Shown in pieces: positions 54,037-64,000 of a stretch of DNA of 64,000 nt. Position 1 is the stretch's first letter, and every line of letters begins with the position of its first letter. The notes below the pieces were generated by a model. The model did no database searches, was not told the origin of the DNA, and worked only from the letters and a program-made list of their open reading frames with translations. Source of the DNA: Antedon mediterranea (Eukaryota > Echinodermata > Crinoidea > Comatulida > Antedonidae); contig NC_092677.1 of NCBI RefSeq assembly GCF_964355755.1, positions 13,168,601-13,232,600 on the forward strand, written 5' to 3'. The position numbers and the translations under genes are program-made.

Positions 54037-54238
54037 ATGTCAAACAGGAGGCAGGCAAAGAGCCTGGCAACCTCACCAAAAGGAAGGTTCTTTGAGTTGC
54101 AGCTCAAGTTTTTTACTGGTGAAAGTTTTGTAATAAAAGATGTATACAATGATATGAAAATTAAAGACCTGAAATCACTGATGGAGTTTGTGTCTGGTGT
54201 GCCAAGCTATCTACAGAGACCCTCTTACTTGGACAATG
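54037..54238 (+). CDS. ANKRD60: ANKRD60-like exon 1 (residues 1-67, A68 split)
   Basis: The ATG is at 54037 and the exon ends in phase 1 before GTAAGA. It encodes the first half of the ubiquitin-like region. A TTTTACAG at 53999-54006 suggests an upstream non-coding exon. Confidence 0.85.
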
Positions 54239-57200
54239 GTAAGACTTGGTGTCAATCAAGAGTATATTCATCATACTATCTATTACCCAATGCCATGGGT
54301 CCATGACGAAGTGCCTAATCTAAATTTCCTCAGTTAAGCTTGTGAACTGTTCTGTATATCTTTTAAATTAGGCCTACTATGTATTTATATATAATATGTT
54401 ATACTTTTTATTTACTTTTAAACGTATAACTGGACCATTTTGGAAAGCAGTACTGCGTTACTGAAAATGCAATCCAGTCAAAAGAAAGAATAAATAAATA
54501 CACATCCAAATTATTTATAGTACACCAAATTGGAATAACCTACCCAAAAGTCCATCGTTAATATGCCAAGCATCAACCAATCAATCCCTAATCCCAATCA
54601 CAGCTGCTGCCTTAAACTTGATACAGATTCTACCATTTTGCTTTTTTAACTGTAAGTAACAAGAAAAAAGTACAAGATGTAGAGTACAAATTATTGTGAA
54701 TCCTTGAATGTTAAATTAAAAATTTAAAGTCATAAGTTCCACAATAAACAAATTGATTATTATGAAACTAGGAGGCCTACTTTAATTAAGACTGTGTGAA
54801 GTGGCTGTGGAGGGGTAACCCACCTACTCGTCTAAAAAAATGTACTAGGTTCTTTTTTTAATTTGTCATTTATACTGGGTACCCTCTTCAGTCAAAGACT
54901 GGTCTCTCAGGGGGCTCTGTTATGATCAGTACACCAGTGTCACCCTCTACTCGTCTCGGAAAGATGTACTAGGTTCTTTAATGTGCACATGAGCTAGATG
55001 TGTACATTGGACCTACTGTTTATAGTCCTTATCCGAGAAGACTTGTTCTACCATCAGAACCCTGGAGCGAACCTCGAACCCTTGCCGATGTTATGGCTAT
55101 GTAATTTCAACTATCTTAACTCACACACTTTCAGGTTTTATAGTCCTTATCAGAGAAGACTACAAATAAGCAGGTCAGATATTAAATTCTAATCATGTCT
55201 TCCTATTTACCACCATACTACAAATAATATTTCAATGCTTGTAAGTAATCTGGTCAAGTGAAAGTTTAAATGATTTATAGTTCTGTTCTAGTGTGAAGCA
55301 AGCGTTATATTATTTAGGTGGTGTTTGAAATACTGTATTGATTTTTTGGCAACTTTTTTATTTGCAGCGGACCTGATGGACGACAGCAATGTGAGGCATC
55401 ATGACATAGTAGCAGGTGGCACTATCACTTTAGATGTTTGGAACACCTGGAAAACACTGATCAGTGCAGCTGCCGAGGGAAACATTGAACAGGTGTGCCT
55501 ATACTTTTCAACATACCATACTAGGCTTTGCAACCCTCATTAAAGTTCTTCTAAATGACGACAACATCTTAATTTATTATGATGAATAAATTAAAGGTTT
55601 AAAATGTAGCTAGGCCTAGCTGGCCTAACCGAACCAAAATCTTGTACGGGAAAACCTGCTATGCATGTCCAACTTTTACTGCTGGTTTTCCATGCCAGGC
55701 CACCACAAATATAAATGTAATCGATAGGGGCATGGTTGTTAAAGACCACTGAATCAAACCACTGTCATATTATATATACATTTTTTTTTGTATGGTGGCG
55801 TATGAAAGCATGTTATACCATGAACAACCTATCCCTACACAACCCACAGCAACTATAATTATTCTTTCTCTGTAAATTAGTTTTTAAATGCGTATTATTT
55901 TAACTTTTCCAGACCTACTTGCTAACTGCACTATTTTTAGTCTCTACAGCTCACTATGTCGGTTGGTGGTCGGTAAACAGTAACTTGAGCACGCAACTGC
56001 AGCCATGTATATGGCCTTGTTTATTAAATTTTTTGTAATACACATTTTTCAGCTAATGAAACTTGGTGTTACTTCAGACCAAGAATTCACCACACCAAGT
56101 TCAAAACGTATGAATGAGAAAGCAAGGAAAGGATGGGTAGCTGAACGAGCATTTGTTGCTTTGTGTATTGCATCACACAGAGGTCATGTCAGCTTAGTAC
56201 AGAAACTGATTGATGGAGGTAGACAAATCACTCACTGTGGTGGTTAACAAAAATTATTTTATAATAAACATTAATAGTAATACAACCAACTCAAAGTGCA
56301 GTGGACTAGATGTTACACCTACAACAACTTCTGGGTGTGCTAGCAGCCACCAAATGGTGCTTTTTTCGTATGTCCACAACGACAGGCGATGATATACTAC
56401 TATTCTGAAAGATGCGCTGGGTTCTGGCACATTGACATCCCTATCTGTAAAGAATTGTATCAAGAACTATGGTCGAAGAGAGCCTTCAACCTGTGCCGAC
56501 TTTATGGCTATATTTGCAGTGTCCCCTGCTTTGGCATCGCCTGGCCACTCAACTCTGGTTGTAGGTGACCAATGGTATATAAATAAAAACAAACCAAAGG
56601 TTGAACCAACATCAAATACTATACCATTCTTTTAAAGCCCTATGGTTAACTTTAAACTACTGGTTTGTAATACCTTGACTTGTAACTTTTTCAGGTGCAG
56701 ATGTCCATGCTAAGACTCCTCTTGGAAGGACAGCTCTTCACATTGCTGCTGCACAGGGAAAGAATAGCGCAGTAGAGGTTTTACTAAACAATGGTGCCAA
56801 GATTGATTCACCAGACAATGATGATAAAAACCCTCTAGTTATTGCTGGAATCTGGGGACATAAATCTTGTGAGCGACAAATATTCTTGTATCAATGGCAG
56901 CAAAGAGCTGCCATGCAGAAAGCAGTTCATTCTGATCCTGGAAGGATGGCTCACCAGATGTATGATTCTAAACTACAAACTTGGATGAAAGGAGATCATA
57001 AAAAACTTTACATGGCTCAGATTCTACCACCTGGGGAATTCTCTGGGTCTGCTTTGAACGCTCCACGACGAGAACGACCAAACTCGTCTACAAACGAAAG
57101 GCTTGCAGAACCTACTGCAGATGATGATTGGGATGAACTGGATTGGGAAGAAACACAATATATGACAGTGAACAAAGGTCAAGGAGATGGTAAAATTTCA

Positions 57201-57952
57201 ACCAAACGGAACAAGTCTTCTAAGTAAGAATGAATCCTTCTTAGCAAAATGTTTTCAACATTCTCTAAACATTTTGGAGTCTGATCTGGTAGGCGCTGCA
57301 CTGCTGGTTGCCGTGGAGGGCCTAATCTGAATTTCCTCAGTTTCCAGTTAAGCTCGAGGACAAATATAAAATACCTTAAGAGTAAAGATAACAATATTTA
57401 CCAAATGCATATTATTCAAGACTACTATGAAGATTATCTGATGACTAGCGAATATTTTCTTATTGTCCATTAAATAATTCTTGATCATGTTAATTTTTAA
57501 CCAAAAAATTCACACAACCAAATATTAAGAATTCACAGTCACCATGATAAAACCAATATTACTAATTAATACAGTAACTTTCTACACATATTTGGTATGT
57601 TTCTTTAATTTTAATGCTCTTTTCATTCTTTTTCAGAAGACCAACTTTAACATCAAACCCAGGAGAAGCTGCTTTTAATAAATGGCTTGCAGGAAAAGAA
57701 CGAAAAGAACATATGGAAAATGAAAGGAGAAAACGAATCAGAGAAGCTCAGAAAGAAAAAGAGGAAGACGAAAAAAGAGCTTTAACTGAGAAGGAAAAAT
57801 CATATGAAACCTGGTTAAAAGAGCAAAAGAGCAATAAAGGAAGAACTGGGAGAAGATATTCACCAGATCGAATATCTCCAGACATTAGCAAGTTCGACTT
57901 GTTGAGAATTCGTAAAGAAATGGGAATACTGAAACCGTTACAAACAACATGA
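54037..57952 (+). CDS. ANKRD60: ankyrin repeat domain-containing protein 60-like (whole gene, 5 coding exons)
   Basis: Coding exons 54037-54238, 55368-55492, 56053-56218, 56695-57223 and 57637-57952 give 445 aa, longer than the mammalian protein as I remember it (about 345 aa). Residues about 18-95 resemble a ubiquitin-like fold (FFELQLKFFTGESF, then PSYLQRPSYLDNADLMDDS and IVAGGTITLDVW). Ankyrin repeats follow at about 141-173 (ERAFVALCIASHRGH) and 174-206 (LGRTALHIAAAQGK), with a partial third at 209-230. After an acidic patch (ADDDWDELDWEE, near 310) comes a Lys/Glu/Arg coiled coil, about 350-410, with two W-L motifs (FNKWLAGKE, YETWLKEQK). Molecular function is not established for the family; a ciliary or testis role is only inference. 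The match to ANKRD60 comes from domain order and remembered motifs. The gene starts 2.3 kb from NDUFV2, on the other strand. Confidence 0.8.
54775..55170. repeat. interspersed-repeat block with internal duplications in ANKRD60 intron 1
   Basis: CCTACTCGTCT..TGTACTAGGTTCTTT occurs twice about 123 nt apart, and TTATAGTCCTTATC-GAGAAGAC occurs twice about 118 nt apart. No coding potential is visible. Confidence 0.55.
55368..55492 (+). CDS. ANKRD60: ANKRD60-like exon 2 (residues 68-109)
   Basis: Exon of 125 nt between TTGCAG and GTGTGC. It completes the ubiquitin-like region and opens the first repeat (LISAAAEGNIEQ). The NDUFV2 exon-1 copy begins only 12 nt after this exon. Confidence 0.88.
55505..55735 (-). 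pseudogene. duplicated NDUFV2 promoter, exon 1 and splice donor inside ANKRD60 intron 2
   Basis: This stretch matches 51645-51867, the end of NDUFV2 intron 1, exon 1 and upstream region, in the same orientation. The offset is exactly 3860 bases across the exon. The copied exon (55567 down to 55517) keeps the ATG, all 17 codons and the GTATGT donor; the only exon difference seen changes Ser6 to Arg. Farther upstream the copy is more diverged. Because it lies 5' of NDUFV2 on the NDUFV2 strand, a transcript starting here could splice to exon 2 at 51120. Whether it is an alternative first exon or a dead copy cannot be told from sequence. Confidence 0.85.
55940..56022. repeat. dispersed GGTCGG repeat copy beside ANKRD60 exon 3
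   Basis: CTCTACAGCTCACTATGTCG and AACTTGAGCACGCAACTGCA match the copy at 163. It ends about 30 nt before the exon 3 acceptor. Confidence 0.75.
56053..56218 (+). CDS. ANKRD60: ANKRD60-like exon 3 (residues 110-164, G165 split)
   Basis: Exon of 166 nt between TTTCAG and GTAGAC. It encodes the linker and an ankyrin repeat (AFVALCIASHRGHVSLVQKL). Confidence 0.9.
56219..56694. other. ANKRD60-like intron 3
   Basis: GTAGAC donor and TTTCAG acceptor. The interior looks like old transposon sequence (GATGCGCTGGGTTCTGGCAC) but I cannot name it. Confidence 0.6.
56695..57223 (+). CDS. ANKRD60: ANKRD60-like exon 4 (residues 165-340, K341 split)
   Basis: Exon of 529 nt between TTTCAG and GTAAGA. It holds the best ankyrin repeat (LGRTALHIAAAQGK), a partial third repeat, a basic-aromatic stretch and an acidic patch. 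If the last intron is retained, the codon across the donor reads AAG and TAA follows at 57225-57227. Confidence 0.9.
57637..57952 (+). CDS. ANKRD60: ANKRD60-like exon 5 (residues 341-445, stop)
   Basis: Follows a TTTCAG acceptor and ends at TGA. It encodes a strongly charged helix of Lys, Glu and Arg with W-L motifs, then a Ser/Pro tail (SPDRISPDISKFD) ending in KPLQTT. Confidence 0.87.
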
Positions 57953-58104
57953 CAAGAACAATTCTACTTGCTGGTTAAATACTCCAGCAGCAGTTTAAAG
58001 TTAGTTCAGTGCCAAATAACTAAGTTGGCAGCACTTAACCCGCATTGTGTTTGTTGACCAATACGCATAAAGGGCACAGAAGTTTAAATCAAACAGTTAT
58101 TGTT

Positions 58105-58295
58105 ACTAATTGTTTGTCTCTCTTCACCCAGGTGTATAAAATAGGTACCGGTTCTATCAAGGCAAAACTTTGCGCTGATTACTAGCTGTATTATGGAAGT
58201 ATGTTCCTAAAAATGACCGGGGTAATGTTGTGCAGTGCTTCGAGAGCTTGCTTTATAACGCGCTATATAAGAATGAACAATTATTATATTAAACT
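58105..58295 (+). mobile_element. SINE 3'-half fragment downstream of ANKRD60
   Basis: TTCACCCAGGTGTATAAAAT and ATGTTCCTAAAAATGACCGG, then TTTATAACGCGCTATATAAG, resemble the body and tail of the SINE at 48249 (AAAATGACCAGGGTAAT). Confidence 0.55.
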
Positions 58296-58392
58296 GGAGA
58301 AAAGTAAAGATAAATTTCCATTTATTATATCATTTGCATTAAATACAAAGAACATTGTGTTGCTCTAAGACTAACAGCATACTCCCTAATAC

Positions 58393-58398
58393 AATAAA
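58393..58398 (+). terminator. possible ANKRD60 polyadenylation signal AATAAA
   Basis: Canonical hexamer 440 nt downstream of the ANKRD60-like stop and beyond a SINE fragment. Its use is inferred from position only. Confidence 0.3.
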
Positions 58399-58944
58399 AA
58401 AACAATGACACATCATTCCCTAACATTCAGTGCTCTAATGGCAGATGGGTAAAAATATTACGGATTCTATTGGTATGAAAGGAATAGTCTGCCGCTCCTA
58501 AGAACATAGTTGGGTGGGGTTGATGAGGGAATGGGTGTCACTTAGAAGAATAGAAGAGTTCAAACATTGTTGAGTTCACCTGCAGTAGAATCACTGTCTG
58601 GATTTCTCTTTGATTCGGACGACACTAACTATTTCATTTTTTAAATGACGCCTCTAATTGGCCGGAAAGACACTCTAATGCAGCATGCAACCAATGAGCA
58701 TACTTTTTTCCTCCTCCTCCTCACACACGTGGGCTATTTAAAGGACGATAACATTTTAAAAATTCATTTGCAACTCTTTATTTTATCGCTTAACGTACGC
58801 TCATACAGAGAAGAAGGTATGAGTTATTCACGAACGAGTTTTCAATTTACGAACAACTTTAAACCTTGTGTACCGTGGGCCACGTATTGGGAGGATTTTC
58901 GGAGATGAGGGTGAGGTATTGGACATGTCGGGAATGGGGATTCG

Positions 58945-59020
58945 CAGTCGGTTAAAAAGGGGGGGGGGGGGGGAATGTTTCGCCCGAACCATAAATCCCC
59001 CCTGACTACGGGCCTGGACA
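58945..59020. repeat. poly-G run and transposon-end-like remnant
   Basis: Fifteen G at 58959-58973. CCCTGACTACGGGCCTG at the right is the reverse of the CAGGCCCGTAG word seen at repeat ends. Confidence 0.5.
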
Positions 59021-59035
59021 TCACTGAGATTTAAA

Positions 59036-59885
59036 GCCCTGATATTTACACCTCTTTTCCACTGTTAATTTATTTTTCGCATCACGATAAGTGCGCATGA
59101 ACTGAAAACTCGATTATACAGTAATACGCTTGACGTAATAGGACTACGCGAGCTACTACTGTTACCGGATTCATTTGATTACGTTCACATTAAAATTAAT
59201 AATTGACATTTATAACAATAACGTCGATCTATTATACCCATATTAGACACAACGTTGGCGCGCGACGTGTGTATTCCGCGAACCCGTTGATTATTGAGCA
59301 AATCACTTACGTTGCGTTGCGTCAGTAGGAACCAAGCTTTACGTTGCGCGTGCGTTGCGTCAGCGGAAACCAAGCATAAAGCTTGGTTCCCACTAGAACG
59401 TAACGCAAGGACGTAAACGCAACGCAAGCGTTTTAACCAATGACAAGCGAAGTTATAGACAGCCCTGATATTTACACCTCTTTTCCACTGTTAATTTATT
59501 TTTCGCATCACGATAAGTGCGCATGAACTGAAAACTCGATTATACAGTAATACGCTTGACGTAATAGGACTACGCGAGCTACTACTGTTACCGGATTCAT
59601 TTGATTACGTTCACATTAAAATTAATAATTGACATTTATAATAACGTCGATCTATTATACCCATATTAGACACAACGTTGGCGCGCGACGTGTGTATTCC
59701 GCGAACCCGTTGATTATTGAGCAAATCACTTACGTTGCGTTGCGTCAGTAGGAACCAAGCTTTACGTTGCGCGTGCGTTGCGTCAGCGGAAACCAAGCAT
59801 AAAGCTTGGTTCCCACTAGAACGTAACGCAAGGACGTAAACGCAACGCAAGCGTTTTAACCAATGACAAGCGAAGTTATAGACAG
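59036..59885. repeat. 426/423-bp direct tandem duplication
   Basis: The block starting CCCTGATATTTACACC (59036) and ending in TTATAGACAG (59462) is followed at once by a second copy. I found one difference, a 3-base loss in the second copy (ATAACAATAACG versus ATAATAACG). The first copy cuts a family A element, while the second reads on to its full end. Confidence 0.92.
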
Positions 59886-59981
59886 TTAGCAATCACAAGC
59901 GAATAAGCCATTGCTTGTGATTGATCAAATCACTTGCGTTGCGTTACGTCCTTGCGTTGCGTCGGTAGTGGGAACCACGCT
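59801..59981. mobile_element. family A foldback MITE, complete, with neighbouring fragments
   Basis: Ends AAAGCTTGGTTCCCACTAG and GTAGTGGGAACCACGC, with TTA after the right end. Fragments of the same family lie at 59290-59390, 59715-59800 and 59985-60025. Confidence 0.85.
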
Positions 59982-60736
59982 TTACGTTGCGCTTAGTTTG
60001 CGTCAGTAGGAAACAAGCTTTACGTTGGCCATCATGATCAAATATGAACATATCTTTGTTTTTAAATGTTTTCCCGTACAATAGTTGTAACAGTAGAATG
60101 TTCTGTAATTGTTATGGTAGGGCCTCCTGCTTAAAACGCACACGTTTATAGAGTGGGACCTGTGAGAGATTACTATATTGTCCGGGTAAAGACGAATGTT
60201 TTTATCATGTAGACCTACAGCATGACGCGCAAAATACATTACATTTTTGTTTTCATGTAAAACAGAATGACTTACGTAATAACATTACCGTATTCTCATT
60301 CTTTAGTGAGCTGATTTCGTTTCAATTCCGAATTCTGTTAAATTGGAATTTTGCGTTTAAAGAAACATTACAAAAATAGAACAAGTCTGTTATTTTCTTA
60401 TTAAAAACTATTATTATATATTGTATTGAAGGATACGACCAGTTTGTAGAATTTATGTGATCTTCTGTAGAGGTTAATTGCTTCCGAGTATCGATGGGAT
60501 TGTGTGTAATGGCTTACCGCGAGCTATCTTAATAATTAATACTTTGTTTGATTTATACAAGCGTCATCATATCGTTCATTTCTACATAATTTGTTAATGA
60601 TTAAACAATACGAGCACAAGATAAAACTGTAGTATTTTTCAATAATGCATGTCACGACATTTCGTTAATATCAATTTATGAGCCAAATGCTATTTTGTTT
60701 ATTTTTACAAACATTTCCTATTTTTGTAGATAAATC

Positions 60737-60900
60737 CAAAGGCAAATTACTGAAAAAAAATGACAATGCTGTGGCTGGATCTCAATGGAGATACAAAAAT
60801 AAAAAGCGAAAAGCTAAATCAAAACGATAAAGTAAACAGCCAGAAAAGTTAGCAGAGCTTTCGGGCAACACTAGCCCTTCATATTTTTGTAGATAGATAC
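60737..60900. repeat. probable interspersed repeat (GCTTTCGGGCAACACTAGCC)
   Basis: AGAGCTTTCGGGCAACACTA and TGGATCTCAATGGAGATACA resemble termini of Penelope-like interspersed elements known from invertebrate genomes. This is recalled, not searched. Confidence 0.35.
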
Positions 60901-62380
60901 AAACTTTTTGCACGCATCATTCAACATTCAATGTGGTTCTTTTTTTATCAGATAGACTTGCTTTTTCACTAAAGTGCGCTCAAATCGATATAATGTAAAT
61001 GAATTTTAATTGATAGATAATTATAGTTATGCTTTGCTATTATAACGAACAGAACAGTCTTCTTTTAATTGCTTGATTTTCTCCTATTCCATGTATTGAT
61101 GATGTTAGTTATTTACTAGTCCATATAGTTTGACAACAATGGTTTCTCTAAATGAAATATCTGGATGATCCTGAATGAATTTACCAAAATGATCGTATGT
61201 TTTTCATAATATATTCATTAATTCCGTAACCGTTGGATTTGCCCTTGGTATTTTCAAATTAAATGTTTGTTCGTTATATAGATATGTTTCTCCAATATAT
61301 TACTTTTTTTTTAGAACAATCATTAAATAAAATGGACTGGGTTTGGTCAACAGAGCCACAGTCATATTGTGACTGTGGACAATGGAATGGAGACGAACTT
61401 CGACTTCAGTAGACAGAAGATTGAAAATGTTTATCAAGTTCAACTCTCCTCATCTCAGAGGGAGACTTTGTTCTGTGTAGGCATACAAGCGTCATTAAAA
61501 CATCCAGTGCCAAATAAAATGTTCGTTTCTTGACATGACAGCACATATACAACATTTTTATCAAAATTGAATAAAGATATATATTGTTAGGCGAAGATTT
61601 TTTCACAAAGGAAGCTCTGACAAAAGTAGGGACCTATTATTTTTATGTAGCTGCCTACAAATTTAAATTGCTTATCAATTTTAGGATGGTATGAATGACT
61701 GACCTAGTTGACCTTAAGGTTAGAGCTCTATCCCTCCTTCCCCACTCTCTAATTCTCTCACACCAATTAAATAAATCAAAATGGGTGATAATCTTGGATA
61801 ATATCCGTCTATTTAGCGATTGCATCCTTCTAATAAATAACGGAGTATTTTGGACATTTTAATTTGACTACCCTCATAGCGCATAACCATTTTGATCCAT
61901 GGGTTATACCACCAGGCAATAAAAATACTACAGTAAGTATAAATATTAGTTAATGATGTTGAGTAAAGTATTAGTCATTGGTTTGGTTTGATGGAACTGA
62001 AAGAAGTTATTACTTTGATGTTTTAATATGATACTGTTATTGGACAGTATCCGATTACAATTATACTATAATAACTGCAACAGACCAACAGCAACAACAA
62101 TAATAATATAGTTAATATTTCTGTGTTGATAGAATTAAAATATATTGTCAACAAAAACATGAATAAAAAGGAATTGAACATTAAATGCATAGAAATGTTT
62201 TCATTCTACAATCAGGCCTATAAGATCCTGCCTTTGATGAAATTAATATTGTCATACATCCAATCAAATGACGTCATGATTTAGTAAAAGCATGCAATAT
62301 CGTGACGATACAACGATGTTATTGTTCTTTTTTTATTTGTATCAAAGACAGCATAAATGGTTATCCTATAGTTCTAGAAT

Positions 62381-62393
62381 GGGGGGGGGGGGG
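62381..62393. repeat. poly-G run
   Basis: Thirteen consecutive G, then AGGGGAG. Confidence 0.95.
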
Positions 62394-62486
62394 AGGGGAG
62401 AACATTTAATTTCTTTTGTCATATGTAAGAAAAATGTATTATAGTATTGTGTGTCAATCGTTATCGTCCTCTAGTGTGTAGCAGCC

Positions 62487-62628
62487 ATCTGTCCACACTA
62501 TCAAACTTTATGTGACAAAAATTGTGATGTGCCCATATATGGACATGATGAGGTCATATCAATACCATATTTGGGCATATCACTACCATATTTGGGCACA
62601 TCACACTTTTTTAGTTTAGTGATAGTTT
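62487..62628. mobile_element. family B foldback MITE, eroded ends
   Basis: TCTGTCCACACTATCAAACT, GATGTGCCCATATATGGACA and TTGGGCACATCACACTTTTT mark it. Confidence 0.8.
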
Positions 62629-63019
62629 ATTCCTTTTATGTTGGGAGTAGGCAATTAGTAATCACCTCTTAAACAAAAACAATCTGGTGGCTAATAGGCC
62701 TGATAGGCCTACGTTTTTCATAAAAAATGTGTTATGACAGAGCCTTCATACTATCATTTCATAGTATTTTCCTTCATAAACATTTATAAATTCGAGACAC
62801 GTAGACACGCCTAATTTTTGATGGACAAAATTAAATTACGGATAATGTACTATAATTAGAAATGGCGGCATCAAGGATTTTCAAAGATGCATTAAAACAG
62901 ATTTACACATCAAAGTGATTTACCGCTTATAGATTGATTTAAAAAATAATAAATTTAATGATTGCATCATGGAATATAGCGGTAACTGACACTACGTATA
63001 TACAGTGAGTTTGATGGAT

Positions 63020-63147
63020 AAAGCTCTATCTACACTATCAAACTATTTTGATGTGCCCAAATATGGTAGTGATATGCCCAAATATGGTAGTGGTATGACA
63101 TCATCATGTTCATGGTTACATAAATGTAATAGTGTAGACAGAGCTTA
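63020..63147. mobile_element. family B foldback MITE
   Basis: Ends AAAGCTCTATCTACACTATC and AATAGTGTAGACAGAGCTT. Two ATATGGTAGTG units lie in the middle. Confidence 0.82.
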
Positions 63148-64000
63148 AGTGAAGAAGAAAAATTATTAGTGGGTTGTTAGACCTTACTTTTGTTAAATTG
63201 CAATTTTATTTTTAAATTAAGTGCGCGCGGAAGAAATACCCGTTTTTAAAACTCAATAAATATAATATATTTATATTAATTTGTATGCATTTTGTAGGCC
63301 TGTAGTAAAAAAGAAATTACAAGATTTTTTTTATTAATATTATTATTGACATTTTTTTTATTTGTCAAACTTAATTCTTCTGTATCTGCCTCTAAAAGTT
63401 GTCTGTAGGTACTTTTGAATTCGGGAGTCACAAAGTGGAGTACATAACAAATGAAATGATGTTACCGTAAACTAATTGTGTGTTTGATTGTAGAATTGTA
63501 CCTATAAATCTGAGATTACAATACAAATCTCAGCCGGCAATATCGAACCAAGGCTACCTTAATGTTTACAGCTTATTCATATTAAATTCAAATATTCATT
63601 ACTCAGTAATAAATATGTAACAATGTTTTTAATTATAAATATATATACATACAGTATACCTGTATATAATAAATACAAAGAAATGAAACAGAGAGCAGAA
63701 AGAAATATATCGAGCACCCTCTATTGTATAAGTACACCGCATCAAGTTTAAATACATTTTACAAATTATTGTTTACTTCCATCAAACGTTTTATTTTAGT
63801 TTATTTAAAATAGAAAACTGTTATGAATTACAATTTTGCAAGTGAGCCCCCTATCTAATAATTGATACACTTTTTAATTAGCGACTGTGCGAAAAGACTA
63901 CATTTAGAATTACGGCCGCGGTGTGTGCTGTTTATCTAAAGTGTGGGACAAACAGAATGAAAACATCTTCTCAGAGAGATGGTTCGGAAATATTTCGTTT

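Larger units (their letters stand above)
60030..64000. other. downstream intergenic sequence, no convincing gene
   Basis: Two family B MITEs, a poly-G run and a possible interspersed repeat. 63150-64000 shows nothing recognisable. Confidence 0.65.

Noticed and set aside
59185-59892. Two nearly identical 80- and 93-codon frames on the - strand
   Set aside because: They are the two copies of the 426-bp duplication read through family A MITE sequence, not genes.
60730-60830. Apparent Lys-rich terminal exon after TTTTTGTAG
   Set aside because: The sequence and its continuation (GCTTTCGGGCAACACTAGCC) look like an interspersed-repeat end, and no upstream exon fits.

Overview
This is AT-rich metazoan nuclear DNA with spliced genes, long introns and many short interspersed repeats. 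The gene content, a 5S rRNA-derived SINE, several tRNA-derived SINE-like elements and a very frequent AGGCCT(A) word suggest a marine invertebrate deuterostome. An echinoderm such as a crinoid or sea cucumber is my best guess, but this is inference and no species can be named. There are no bacterial-type operons, no CRISPR array and no rRNA operon.

Three protein-coding genes can be assembled exon by exon. (1) 3083-38676, + strand: a secretagogin-like six-EF-hand calcium sensor, 11 coding exons, 287 aa, spread over 35.6 kb. (2) 51707-43010, - strand: NDUFV2, the 24 kDa [2Fe-2S] subunit of mitochondrial complex I, 7 coding exons, 245 aa. (3) 54037-57952, + strand: an ANKRD60-like protein (ubiquitin-like fold, ankyrin repeats, basic coiled-coil tail), 5 coding exons, 445 aa. 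Every exon junction was checked for GT/AG sites and phase; all three frames close without gaps. Genes 1 and 2 converge across a 4.3 kb spacer. Genes 2 and 3 diverge from a 2.3 kb AGGCCT-rich region. The genes have unrelated jobs and look like ordinary neighbours rather than a functional cluster.

Most of the window is intronic or intergenic. Secretagogin intron 1 holds a 53-bp satellite of 51 periods without a net length change. Three foldback MITE families (here A, B and C) recur about twenty times and share a TTA target duplication and a common terminal skeleton. There are also TTAA-flanked (piggyBac-like) elements, SINEs, LINE fragments, and a decayed LTR-retrotransposon gag region inside an NDUFV2 intron.

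The most interesting structure is a direct duplication of the NDUFV2 promoter, exon 1 and splice donor into ANKRD60 intron 2 (55505-55735). It lies upstream of NDUFV2 in the same orientation, with an intact presequence frame, so it could act as an alternative first exon. No entirely new multi-gene system is evident. From about 58 kb to the end I see repeats and no convincing gene.
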